64,000 nucleotides of DNA from Diphasiastrum complanatum (lineage: Eukaryota; Streptophyta; Lycopodiopsida; Lycopodiales; Lycopodiaceae), in NCBI GenBank assembly GCA_029204225.1, contig CM055099.1:42402597-42466596 (forward strand), read 5' to 3'. The translations under genes were made by a program, and so were the position numbers. Positions 11,501 to 22,293 of this stretch are shown here, in pieces. Positions within the stretch are counted from its first letter, which is position 1; the number at the start of each line of letters is the position of its first letter. Under the pieces are notes generated by a model. It was not told the DNA's origin. It worked only from the letters and a program-made list of their open reading frames with translations, and ran no database searches.

Positions 11501-12222
11501 GTTGACCTTGGGCGATCAATCATGTGATCTATCGTGGATGATCCGTCATCAACTTTGGGTGCAATAGGTTTCACCGCGTATGTGGTTGGATCAACCTTTA
11601 CAGTCTGCTCTCTGTTCTCGAAGGTGAGTTTTTTCGTACCCCAGTTGTGTACTACTTGCGTAGTCCTCAACCATGGTCTTCCCAGTAACACACGGTATGC
11701 AGTTGGAGATTCAGGTATATCCCTGACTACAAAAGTGATCACAAACTGCATGCCTGCTATTTTTACAAGGATATCAACAACTACACCTTTTGGTTTCACA
11801 CAGGATTGATCCACTAGCTTGATGGCAAATCTTGCTGGCTTCAACCCTTGCAAATTTCATTTTTCATATAAAGTAGTAGAGATCAAATTAACACCCGATC
11901 CTCCATCTACTGTTGTTGCCTTGTCCTCGTATCTCTTGTGTTTGATTGACAAAGTGATGTTGTGTTCCTCACTTTCCCATGCTGTTTCGATGTGGAGGAC
12001 GTTACTTGTTTTTTCTTCATAGCCCATACAATATATGGGCTCAGGCGCTACTGGCTCCTCATCCGCTTTGGCCCATTCAGCTAGAAGACTTTTCGCTTGT
12101 GGTGCAATCCGCAGTAGTTCCCCGAGTGGTAAACTAACACGGCTCGCCAGTAAAAGTGTGAGCCTTTTAGTGCATGGTTTCTTGGGCTCCACCATGTGAA
12201 AAGGGGGTCCATGTTGGTGCAA
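11500..12222 (-). pseudogene. Gypsy A aspartic protease
   Basis: A pepsin-like retroviral protease domain: the active-site motif VDGGSGVNLI (near 11885) has the D-x-G-like signature typical of plant gypsy elements, followed by a conserved VKPKGVVVDILVKI strand and YRVLLGRPWL. A frame change just after the active site splits the domain in two. Confidence 0.8.
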
Positions 12223-12348
12223 CTGATCATTCTGATCCGTGCGCAGTGGTGAGCCCGCTTGCGGTTCCCATTCGCCGCCAACTGGAGGTTCCGTGGGATT
12301 GTTCCTTTCTTGCTCTTTTTCCTCCGCTTGTGCCTTATGTACCCAGTG

Positions 12349-13218
12349 TCATAATTTCTGGTACTGTCTTCTTTCTTCCCTCACATTTGGATATGGCCAT
12401 GAAGTTGAGGGTTGGTCGTCAGTGACCGAGGGTGGTGGTGAGGGAGCCACTTCCTTCTTCTTCTGTGCTCGCGTGACGGCTAACACAGGAGCGTGGAATT
12501 GTTGTCTTCCCGATGGCATCCCTGCTGGAATTGCTAGTTGTTGTATCACAATGAAGTTGAGAGGTGCACTAGTTTCAGGTCTCAATGAACAATTCTTGAA
12601 ACAGTGTCCATAATTGCATTCTCGACAGAAAGATGTATATTGTCCCTTGTAGGGACATTCCGTAATTCTGTGTCCTTCGTCGCATCCGTAGCAGCCATAG
12701 TTTCTTCCGCCTTGACGCTGAGTGTGAGTTGCATAGGCTGCAACATATTCATTTATGGCAGGATCCATAAATGGTTCATCTGGTCCATACCATTGTTGCT
12801 GCTTAGGTTGAGGTGGCAATTGCATCTCTGGTTCCACTGCTGTCAGGTTTACATGGGCCACTTGCTGATTGGCTGGCCCTGGTGGTGCATGTAAGGCCAT
12901 ACACTGTTGTTGATTCGGTGCGCCGGACCTCGGTGCCGTGTTTGGTGCCCCTTGATGATATGGATAAGAAGTCTGATAAGGATTTCTCTTCTGTTGAACA
13001 ATCCAGGGGTTAAGCGGGCAAAATGACGTGTCGTGCGATGTTCCATTGCACAGATGGCAGAATCTATGTGTCAGTCTCAGATTTTGCTTTAGGACTGGAC
13101 ACTCATTCGCTGTATGGTTCAGCTTCTTCTGCTCTCTCCCTTCTGAGACCTCCTCGGTCATGGGTGAGAGATAACTTATGTCTTCAGCTTGGCTCGGTAC
13201 TAGAGAATCGGCTAACAT
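12349..13218 (-). pseudogene. Gypsy A gag C-terminus, three zinc knuckles
   Basis: Gln/Pro-rich nucleocapsid region. It has one standard CX2CX4HX4C knuckle (CHLCNGTSHDTSFC) and two with one residue fewer before the His (CYGCDEGHRITEC and CRECNYGHCFKNC, CX2CX3HX4C). It packages element RNA in the family. The rest is low-complexity spacer that ends in a basic tract (RAQKKKEVAP). Confidence 0.75.
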
Positions 13219-13412
13219 TATCCACCCCTAATCTGTTGCAGGACCCACTGCAACACTGGTGATGTCTTCCACTTGGCACTTGAAAAAGCGTGGATTTTCG
13301 TTCGCTTCCATAAAACCAGGTGCTTATTATTCGCCAAAATAGGAAGTCCCTCAATTGGCCGCTACATACTATCCCTCTTGGGCACTTCTTGTGAATCCTG
13401 TTCGCCTCGTCG

Positions 13413-14168
13413 TCACGCCGTCTGCCTTTGCTCGCTCATCTTCCAACCCAGGGCTTCAAAAACTTGGAAACGAAGCTTACTTCCGAAATTAAGGTCTCCC
13501 AGATATTCTCTTATTTTTTCTACAAAGCCCATTTCCTGCCAGTCTTCCACCATGGTCACATAGCGTGACGACATGAAAACCGCTCTGTAGTATAGCCTGG
13601 CCATCATCTCATGGTCTTCTTCTGACTGGAGGGCTGTGTTTGGGTTGATCCTAATGGGATCCAAACCTCGATCCCAGAAACATTCTTGCTGCATCAGGAA
13701 GGCCATGGATCTGCAATACTCGACACTTTCCTGCACGCAGAGATCAGCACTCGACTTGTATTTGTGCCCGAAGTCTAGTAACTGTAGCCTCAGATTATTC
13801 AGGGAGGTTCTCTTTATAATTTCCGGAATGATTGGCCAGTTTACTAACTCTACTTGAGACATTTCCACCAGCCATGGGTTTCTGCATTTGAGCGGCATGT
13901 AAAAAGGATCCACTCGCTTCCATGCAGGTGCCCTCAAATATTCTCGGAGTTGCCTGCTATCCTTCAGGACTTTGTTCCGCCATTCTGGTTGCAGTTGTAA
14001 TGCGGCAACGATCTCGGCCCTGGTGGAGTATTGGCTTTGATCGATGTCTTCTTTGCCGTCCCTCATATTGGGAGGGTATTTTCTTTCAAATCGCTTTGAT
14101 TCCCTTGTATCAGCCAGTTTACTTCTAGGCCGGGTAGGGAAAGTTGTCCTACGCAGCTGGGGCGACAT
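13413..14168 (-). pseudogene. Gypsy A gag, capsid region
   Basis: About 250 residues of an alpha-helical gag-like domain, with RAEIVAALQLQPEWRNKVLK near the start and AFLMQQECFWDRGLDPIRI in the middle. It does not resemble the common Retrotrans_gag domain seen in gypsy B; I infer capsid from its place before the zinc knuckles. The segment between it and the knuckle region (13219-13412) is frame-shifted. Confidence 0.6.
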
Positions 14169-14216
14169 TGCCAGATAATCATCAAGGGCCTTGGTGCCAG
14201 TGTCTTTCTCTTTTGC

Positions 14217-14495
14217 TCACTCGCTTGTCGACGGCTCACCTGCACCCGTGTCTGGCCTGGGCGAGAATCTTCTTGTCTCCGGTTGGTCAGCCAGGAAGTC
14301 ATCATCGGCTCCAATGTCTGTATTAGTTTTCAGAAGGTCGGGGATGGAGTGATCTAGGGAGAGAGGTGCGAGGGTGAACGGTTTAGGAGGCGGCAAAAAT
14401 AATAAGTTATACGCAGCACTGGGGGAGTGGAGTTGTTGGAGGAACTCGTCCCGTCGGGCTTTGTGGGTGTCAGTTGGACCTTTTGATGGGCCCAT
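14217..14495 (-). pseudogene. Gypsy A gag, N-terminal segment
   Basis: An open segment starting with a Met in MGPSKGPTDTHKARRDEF, Pro/Leu-rich then acidic. It lies just 5' of the capsid region in a different frame. Function is inferred from position only. Confidence 0.45.
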
Positions 14496-14499
14496 TATT

Positions 14500-14858
14500 T
14501 GACTAGGAGGTGATGAAGAAAGAGCAGATGGAAGAATTGGGTAAGTTGGAATGAATGTTTTAGAGAAATTAAATGCGGAGTAGGAGGAAGGGTTAAAGGT
14601 GGGAGGGGGTCAGGGAAAGCTCATGGAAGCAGCACCGGCTCTCTGGCCACCCAATTCTGAACTACCGTCTGATCGGTGGGTTTGCTAGTCCTGATTCCCT
14701 GCTCCATCATTCCCATCATCGTCCCATGGCTTCGTTATGTGAGCACCTGCTTGGGCCTTGGATGTCGTGTTCCATAATTGGTTCACCTTGTCCACAGGTG
14801 CCAGTGTGGATGTAGTTGCTCCATCACCTCTGTCGATGACATGTGAGGGTGACGAGTG
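14500..14858. other. Between gypsy A gag and extra ORF, nothing assigned
   Basis: GC-richer than the flanks. No LTR end, primer-binding site or complete frame was recognised; probably untranslated leader or decayed coding sequence of the retrotransposon pile. Confidence 0.35.
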
Positions 14859-15870
14859 TTATTGTGATGCTGTGGACGAGCTGCCACCCTCTGACGTGGA
14901 CCCATGTGAAACTGATTCCATCGGTGATGTGCTCCCAGCTTGAAGCTTCCCTTGTCTTCGTTGTTGCCGTGTACCTGGCAACTGAGCCCTTGAGATATCT
15001 GCATGTGGAGATCCGGAGGTTGCAGCTGCTTGTAGATTCTGGGGTGGGCTTCTTGGCTTGTGTACCAGAGGGAGGATACTGGTATTGACTTGTTTGGCCT
15101 GGGACCCTAATGGTGAAGTTGTCCTTGCACGCTTGGGCTTCTTGTGTTCAATGGGAATATCCCATGCCTTGTCCGCAAGCTGCAGTTGTTGTTGGAGCTT
15201 TGGCCCGTTTTGTACTTGGTGCAGAGTGACATCTGTCATCAGATATTCTAATATCATGATAGGCTGCTTGTGCTTAATGCACTCATGAAGACAATTCGAA
15301 GCAAACTGTGCCCAATCATAGAGGTTCTGGGCACGTAGTCATGAATCTGCCAAGATGTGAAACAGGGACATGGGTACCCGCAGCACTTTCATTCGAGGCT
15401 TCTGTGTGCATCTGGTGAGATATGCACATGCTACTTGAAGTTGTTTGTCGTTGATTGCTTCCAGCCTGTACCCATCCTTGTTCTTCCATTTGGTCACAGA
15501 GGGATCAATATATTTGAAATATGCTGTTTGCTCTATCTTCTGGAGTGTCCTTGTGACAGTGTTTGGCCCTCGTGGGAAACCATAAGGTTGCAAGTCAGCA
15601 GTCGCAAAGGATACATTATAGACATAATTCCTGATAGGGGGAACTATGATCTGACATGATCTTGCTGTGGTATGATAATTTGCATATGCCATGCGTACCA
15701 GATAGGGGCTTTGATAACCTGTCAAGACATGGATTTTCCTTGAAGAAGGACTCCACCTGCTGGTACCAGGTCTGCATCTCTGTAAGGTCAAGCTTGCACA
15801 GCTGGATGTCGAGCTTGCTTGCTTCGGGATAAAGTGAATGATTGGGAAGATTGGATGTACTTGTTGTTAA
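14859..15870 (-). pseudogene. Unrecognised ORF in the gypsy pile (ORF-X)
   Basis: A protein-like reading frame of about 310 codons, family unknown. The N-terminal part (LDIQLCKLDLTEMQTWYQQV, near 15800-15740) is in one frame and shifts near 15720 into the main frame, SPYLVRMAYANYHTTARS and on through FATADLQPYGFPRGPNTVTR; one in-frame TGA occurs at 15339-15341 between HILADS and LRAQNLYDWAQF. A basic NLS-like cluster (KKPKRAR) and a Ser/Gly-rich tail follow. It lies on the same strand as, and between, the gypsy B integrase and the gypsy A gag, so it is either an extra 3' ORF of B or a 5' ORF of A. Confidence 0.5.
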
Positions 15871-15939
15871 TTCAATCTAGCTGATAAAACTGGAACTGGG
15901 GTTGGACGACATGGTTGGAAAATGGAAGAAGGAGGGATC

Positions 15940-16255
15940 TGGAAAAACTGCTTCGATTGAGATGGGAAAGGTTGGCCTCCAGTTGAGATCTGATGGAGTG
16001 GCTTCGGCTGAGATCTGCTGGGTTGGGCTTCGGTTGAAATCTGATGGAGTTGGTTCGGTTGAAATCTGAAAGGTTGGGCTCCGGTTGAGATTTGATGGAG
16101 TGGCTTCGGTTGAGATCTGCTGGGTGAGTGGCTTTGGTTGAAATCTGAAAGGTTGGGCTCCGGTTGAAATCTGATGGAGTGGCTTCGGTTGAGATCTGCT
16201 GGGTTGGGCTTCGGTTGAGATCTAATGTAGTGGCTTCGGTTGAGGTAGGAAGTGG
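15940..16255 (-). repeat. ~33/66-bp minisatellite 3' of gypsy B integrase
   Basis: Imperfect tandem units of the type ggcttcggttgagatctg alternate with ggttgggctccggttgaa. On the minus strand it stays open and encodes repeats such as TEATPSDFNRSPTFQIS, with 11-residue periodicity. It lies between the broken integrase and ORF-X. Confidence 0.75.
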
Positions 16256-16539
16256 CGGTGCAGAATGCATCGGAAAGTGTGGGGGAAGGGATGTATGAAC
16301 GGGTTTGGAAAGGGAGTTATGTGGAAGATGGTTGTGTTGTGTAGAGCGGTGTGGGTGATAAAGTAAAGGTGGGTGAACAGAGTGAGGTTGAGTGAAGAAG
16401 ATGGCGAGTGAAATAGGAGGAAGTGGAGGTGTTTGACAATGTTTTTAATGTTATGGATGTGTATCTGTCAGGGATGAAGCAGGTTGAAGGTGTATGGTGT
16501 GTGATTGTGATTGTAGGATGTTTAATAGTGTGACAGAAG

Positions 16540-16990
16540 CGCCTGTCCATTACACCTAGGATAGTAATTTTTCTGTGAACGACAAGGTAATGGTGTAGGA
16601 GATTATCAACGACAGCATTTAAAAAATGCGTGCCGCGATCACTAACAAGATCCATGGGACAACCAAAACGGGTAATAATGTTTTTGTAAAGAAAATGTGC
16701 AACTGTTTTTGCGTTGGCGTCCTTCGTTGCTCGGGCCTCTACCCACTTAGTGGCGTAATCTGTGGCTATGAGGATGTATCGAGCTTGGGTATGTTTGGCT
16801 GCTGAACTGATGGGTCCAACAAAGTCAATCTCCCACTTATGGAAGGCTTCACCTTCTATAATGGGAGTCAATGTTGTGAAGTCTGCTTTGGTATTTTGCT
16901 TTGCTCTTTGACAGACATCACATGCTTTAATGACATCAAACGTGTCTTTAAACAAAGATGGCCACCACAATCCTGCTCGAAGGATAATCC
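16540..16990 (-). pseudogene. Gypsy B integrase, broken
   Basis: The zinc-binding tail CDVCQRAKQN is present, then the core with Asp in EIDFVGPISS and Asp in VSDRGTHFL. After HYLVVHRK the frame shifts; HPRCNGQA can be read in another frame near 16550, but the Glu that should complete the DDE triad is lost. The open frame continues for about 70 codons of unrelated sequence to 16317. Confidence 0.85.
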
Positions 16991-17047
16991 TCGCTGTGGT
17001 TTCAGCAGAGAAGTGGCCACCTTCGATGCCCTCATGAGTCTGGGATA

Positions 17048-17860
17048 TTATCGGTCATATCTCATATTCATAGGCACATCGTCACCCCTTTTGTAAAGTT
17101 GTCCCGTAATTAATTGAAAGGATATTAAAAATTTTCTTTTTTTCGTTGTACACAGGCCTTCTTTTAGTTGGCCTGTTGTGAGGAACTGAGTGATCTCCTC
17201 AGCCCATAGGGGTGTGGCATCGATCTGAAAAAGGCATGCATCAAGAAGATCATCGTTGACTGGTGCAGTTGCTTTTTCAGCACTTGGTAGTCTGGAAAGG
17301 TGATCCGCCATGAAATGTTGGGACCCTTTCCGAACGACTATACGGAAATTAAATTCCTCCAAAATTAGTAGCCATCGAGCTATTCGTCCCGCCTTACAGG
17401 ACTTATTAACGATATATAGGAGTGCTTGATGGTCTGTGTAGAAAGCAAAGTTCTGGCCTAATAAATAATGTCGTAGTTGTTGTACCGCATAGACCATTTC
17501 CAATGCCTCTCTCTCGGTAGTGGTATAGTTTACTTCAGTAGACACCAATTGTCTGCTTAAGAAACGTATGGGAAAGTCCTTGTCATACCCGTCTGGTTGT
17601 GCAAGAAGACCCCCAATGGCATATTTACTTGCATCAGTATGCACATGGAATTCTGGCGAGCAGAGTATGGGAGCCGTTGTGAGTGCTATCTTCAACTCCT
17701 CAAAGGCCTTAATTTGTTCTTCGGTCCAGTGAGGATCTACCACAACTAAATAAACGAGACGTGCCTTGCCGACATAGTCGATTATAAAGATGCGATAGTA
17801 GTTGGTATGACCGAAGAAGACATATACTTCCCTCACTGTTGCAGTTAGGGGCATGTCCAC
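17048..17860 (-). pseudogene. Gypsy B RNase H and connection domain
   Basis: About 270 codons without a stop. FHVHTDASKYAIGGLLAQ holds the first RNase H Asp; EVNYTTTEREALEMVYAV holds the Glu and FAFYTDHQALLYI the next Asp, so the active site looks complete. It ends in the start of the integrase zinc domain. It is the best-preserved gypsy segment in the window. Confidence 0.85.
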
Positions 17861-17869
17861 GATAACCTT

Positions 17870-18335
17870 GATTTTTGACGGTTCGGTAGAAATACCGTCC
17901 TTTGATATTATATGTCCGAGTACAACCCCATGGGTGACCCATATTTGGCATTTATCAGGGTTTAGTGAGATGCCGAACCTACACAGCGAATGAAGATTTT
18001 CTCCAAGGCGTCTAGGTGCGTAGCACCGAAAGAATGTACACCTAGATCGTCGAGATAAATCTCAACGACCCGATGTAACAGATCTTGAAAGGCCAGTTCC
18101 ATGACCCGTTGGAATGATGAGGGGGCGTTACATAAGCCAAAAGGCATAACGTTAGAAGCGTAAACGCCGCTCTCTATGGCAAGAGCCGTTTTATGTTTAT
18201 CTTCAGGTGCTATTTGAACAAGGAAATAGCCGCTGAACCCATCCAAGAAGCTGAAAGCTTCAGCTCCTGCCATTTCCTCTAATATTTGGGTTGTTAGATA
18301 TCGCCCCCAACACAAAAATCTCTGAAATCCCCTGC
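17870..18335 (-). pseudogene. Gypsy B reverse transcriptase, truncated
   Basis: RT palm with AFSFLDGFSGYFLVQIAPED, MPFGLCNAPSSFQRVMELAF and the catalytic VEIYLDDLGVHS. The N-terminal fingers are missing because the sequence breaks at the copia junction near 18340. A frame change near 17960 separates it from the RNase H part. Confidence 0.85.
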
Positions 18336-18339
18336 TGTA

Positions 18340-19336
18340 GCTGAAGAGTGGATGTCAGTCTAAGCTACTCTCTAAAGTCCTGTATGTACCAAAGTTATCT
18401 ACGAATCTGCTCTTTGTAAGCAGATTTCACAGATCTAGGACATAGAGTAGAGTTCGAATGTGATCAGTGTAAAGTAGTTGATAGGGCAGACAAGATCCTA
18501 TCACTCGGAAAGAGACATGGATACTTGTATAAGTTGAGTCATTGCTTTTCTGCCTCTAGTCAGGCTCTCAGTACTTCAATTCATTCAAATAAAGGTTTAC
18601 TTTGGCATTATAGACTTGGTTATTTAAATCATGCTGCTGTACAACGAATGTCCAGACAAACAGACTAGGAAACCATTTAAGTCAAGCCATTAGCATGTTG
18701 GTAGAAGATTGCTAGATGTTGTACATTCAGATATTTGTGGCCCGATGAAAAATCCTTTGCTGAAGGATGCCAAGGAAGAAATCAGAAGCCTTCAACTGCT
18801 TAAGAATCTTTAAGGAGCGTGCAGAAAAGGAGACTAGAAGGACGATCAAGGCCCTAAGGTCAGACAACGGTGGAGAATACATCTTTGTCAAGTTTAAGGA
18901 GTACTGCCAAAGCCAAGGCATTGAGTATCAATTCATTACTCCTTACAGTCCTCAGTCTAATGGCTTAGCTGAGAGGAAGAACCATACTCTGGTCGAATCT
19001 GCTAAATGTATGCTATCGCATGCATCGTTGCCCAAAAGATTCTGGGTTGAAACTGTCTCCACTACAGCTTACGACCAGAATAGATCGACCAAGGCCCTAT
19101 CAGACAAGACACCCCAAGAGATGAGGATAGGCTGTAAGCCATCTTTGAAGAACCTAAGAGTGTTTGGATGCATTGCCTACACGCAGATCCCAAAAGACAC
19201 AAGGAAGAAATTGGATTTCCAAGGTCTGAAGACCATCTTGATCGGATATACTTCGTCTGATAACATTTACAAGCTGTACGATCCTAATACCCAGCAAATC
19301 TTGTATAGCCGGGATACAGTCTTTATCGAGGATTAG
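18340..19336 (+). pseudogene. Copia integrase with GAG-pre-integrase domain
   Basis: VLYVPKLSTNLLFVSRF shifts by one base (near 18426) into DLGHRVEFECDQCKVV and GLLWHYRLGYLNHAAVQRMS, the GAG-pre-integrase domain, ending at a stop. The integrase core follows: VHSDICGPM holds the first Asp, ALRSDNGGEYIF the second, and QSNGLAERKN the Glu, so all three DDE residues can be seen, although part of the core between them has been lost. A good frame runs to 19336 with KNLRVFGCIAYTQIPKDTRK. Confidence 0.85.
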
Positions 19337-21155
19337 TTCGTCGACCTCAAAGGCAAGGATATTGCTCAAGAAGAACCTTCATCACCTGTCGTTGACACGA
19401 CAGTCCGAGCTTCTGGCTCAGGCGTATGTATTGTCGACCCACTTCGAGACAATGAATCAGACGAAATGTTGCTGCTACCCAGCAAAGAGTCCTAGGATCG
19501 GTTCCTCAGTCAAATCCTCCCAGAAAATCAAGTCGAGTGCGCACACAGCCCACAAGGTATACTCCTGAGTCTGCTTGTCCCTTAATGCAAGAACCGACGA
19601 CAGTCAAAGAGGCACTTAGCCAACCAGACTGTGATCTCTAGAGAGAAGCCGTGGACATAGAGTATTCCTCTCTGATCAAGAATCAGACATGGTCATTAGT
19701 CGTACCTCCTATTGGATGCAATATTATTGATTGCAAATGGATCTTTAAGATCAAATATAATGCCAATGGAGCAATTGATTGAAGGAAGGCTAGACTGGTA
19801 GCATGAGGATTCACCCAGATCTCGAATGTCGACCACAGTGAGACTTCTAGTCCAGTCGTCAAACATTCGTCGATCCGAATGGTCTTGTCTTATGCTGCAG
19901 CTGCCGACCTCAAAGTACATCAACTTGATGTACAAACAGCCGATCTGAATGTTATACAAAAAGATATCTATATGATCCAATCCAAAGGATACGTTCTAGA
20001 AGGCATGAAGAATTGTGTCTGTAAACTCCACAAAGCACTGTACGGCTTGAAACAGTCTGTCAGGGCTTGGTTTAAGAGGATCAACACATTTCTCATTGAA
20101 CAAGGATTCAAACCAAGCACTGCTGATTGCAACGTTTATTCGAAGTCAGTGCAGCAATCCTTCATTATCATCACCTTATACGTGGATGATACGTTGCTCT
20201 TCAGCAACGATACCAATATGGTTAAGGATTCGAAACAGATGTTGTTCTCAGAATTCACATGACTGATCTGGTTGAAGCTCACTTATGTCTGGGAATTCAA
20301 TTCCACAGAGACAGGGCAAATCGACTGATTTACATTACTCAACAAAGGTATCTTCACAATGTTCTTAACAGATACAATTTGATGAATTGTAAATTAGCTC
20401 ACTCCATTTGTCAAAGGACCAATGTCCCCAGACCAAGCAGGAAGAGGAGCAAATGAGAGAGTATCTGTATCGATCGATCTAGGATCTCTCATGTACGCAA
20501 TGGTCTGTACAAGACCAGATATCTCTTTTGTTGTTAGCTCACTCAGCCAATACATGGCTAATCCTAACATTACCCATTGGAAGGCTCTTATTCGAGTCAT
20601 GAGGTATATTCAAGCTACCATGGACCAGTGCATCTGCTATGGAGATGTCAGCAACGACAATCTTCATCAGCTCAGTGGTTATTCTGATGCAAGCTGGGGA
20701 GGAGATGCAGACAATAGTAAGTCCACATCTAGATTTACATTCTTCTTCAACGACGATCTTATTTTGTGGAAGAATCGTAAGCAAACCTCTATCACACTTT
20801 CTTCTACTGAAACAGAATACATTGTTGCTTCTCAATCTATTAAGGAAGCATTTTGGTTGAGAAATTTGCTGTCAGACATTAATCTGTATCAGTACAGCCC
20901 TACAATTTTGTTTTGTGATAACCAAAGTCTATTGCCTTGTTGGCCAATCCTAGATTTCATTCTAGGAGTAAGCACATTGAGATCAGATATCACTACATTA
21001 GGGGCAAGGTTCTCGACAGAGAAGTGAGCTTAACATACTGCAAAACGCAGGACATGGTTGCAGACATCTTCACGAAAGCACTCAGTGTCAATGCACACAA
21101 CAAATTTTGTGCATTGCTCAGTCTGAAGATCAAGGCATTCACGGATCCAGATTAG
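19337..21155 (+). pseudogene. Copia reverse transcriptase-RNase H, broken
   Basis: RT starts near 19630 (LIKNQTWSLVVPPIGCNIID), passes stops and frameshifts, and then reads well: VCKLHKALYGLKQSVRAWF, the catalytic TLYVDDTLLFSND, and LCLGIQFHRDRANRLIYIT. RNase H follows with SGYSDASWGGD, SSTETEYIVAS and VADIFTKALS. A one-base frame change near 20258 and others later inactivate it. The RT at 48.55-49.0 kb is nearly identical, so this subfamily has at least two copies here. Confidence 0.85.
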
Positions 21156-21165
21156 GGGGGGGGGG
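21154..21165 (+). promoter_or_regulatory. Copia polypurine tract
   Basis: A run of A/G ending in about twelve G immediately before the 3' LTR. In LTR elements this RNase-H-resistant tract primes plus-strand DNA synthesis. Confidence 0.65.
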
Positions 21166-22292
21166 CGTTGGATTTATTCCCTCTACTCTCCTTAAATCCC
21201 ATTTTAATCTGCCTCCATTCATGCTGCATATTTACTAACGTTGTCGTGCAGTCTACCTATTTACACGCAAATTCGCACAAACGAAGAAAAGGCCAAAGAA
21301 TCGTGGCGCTGTGTTTTTACACACGTTATGGTGACAGGCGAAAAGAGGGCACTATCTTACAGAATGCCAAAGGTGTCCTAAAAGCAAAGGCACCCTGTAA
21401 ATCTAATTCTAAGGTTACTCGTAAGAGTGACGCACTTTTTGCATTATCATCACCAACAATCACTTCAGCACTGACTGACGTCGCACCCTTTTCACAGTCA
21501 CCCCATGCAACTGTGCTAATAGACTGGACAACGACTGCAGCCACCCACGATCTCTTACAGACAACACATCCACTATGTACTTTCCACATTTGCACACCTG
21601 TAATATAATGTATATATATACTGGATACCATTTGTGTATTCAGGTTAATGAATTGATGAGTGAATGAGTTGATGAGTTGATGCATGAGACGAAGTAGATG
21701 CCTTGCGCATTGATTCTTGATTGTCAGCAATACAATTTTATTCCATACAAATTTTATAAGCTTTGTAGGACACATAGTTTCATTCGCTATTGTCTTGTAC
21801 TCTACCGCATTATTGACATGTATACATGATATACTTAATGTGATACAGTTCTTTGTTCTGCGTTCAGATCTATGTTAATATTGCTATGCTTATCATTCAC
21901 TCTGTATGATCTTTCTAATTGTTCTTTCTGCTAGTAGATGACTTAACATTTAGTCTTGTCTTTCGTAAATCATTCGCGACTAATTATCAGTCGAGCACCA
22001 TCTAGCTCTTCGTGAATCATTCGCGACGAATAGTTTGTCTTACTATTCGCAACAAACCATTTTTCTGGAGCTTCATTCATTTATTAAAGTTTGGCTACGT
22101 AATCAAGAACGATTGTGATTCCCATCACTACCGTTTTTGTTCGTTCTGATAGGCGTAGTCATGCTTAAGGAGAGAGTCGTATAGCTCGTTCCGCTGTGCA
22201 CAAACATTTTCTGTTCGAGTTCGTTTCTTGTTCGAGTTCGTTTCTCGTTCGTGTTTGTCTTACCTCTTTGAGCTTATTTTTTGTTTCTAACA
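21166..22292 (+). repeat. Copia 3' LTR (~1.1 kb)
   Basis: The start follows the polypurine tract (cgttggattt; the first base of the expected TG appears mutated) and the end is ...ctaaca, giving a TGTTGG/..AACA-like pair of ends. It contains a TATA-like run (tatatatata near 21611) and T-rich, ttcgtt-rich repeats near 22.2 kb. The right end is well supported because gypsy B gag coding sequence resumes directly after it. Confidence 0.6.
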
Positions 22293-22293
22293 T

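Larger units (their letters stand above)
8320..14500 (-). mobile_element. Ty3/gypsy retrotransposon A, degenerate gag-pol
   Basis: On the minus strand the order is gag, zinc knuckles, protease, RT, RNase H, integrase: gypsy order, not copia order. The coding region is broken by several stops and frameshifts. No LTR, primer-binding site or polypurine tract could be found at either side, so it is an internal fragment. Its gag differs from the gag of gypsy B, so the two are different families or subfamilies. Confidence 0.85.
18340..22292 (+). mobile_element. Ty1/copia retrotransposon, 5'-truncated, nested in gypsy B
   Basis: Plus-strand integrase precedes RT and RNase H, which is copia order. 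It begins inside the protease/GAG-pre-integrase region; the 5' LTR and gag are missing. It ends with a G-rich polypurine tract and a 3' LTR. Gypsy B gag resumes immediately after 22292, which fixes the right-hand insertion point. Confidence 0.85.
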
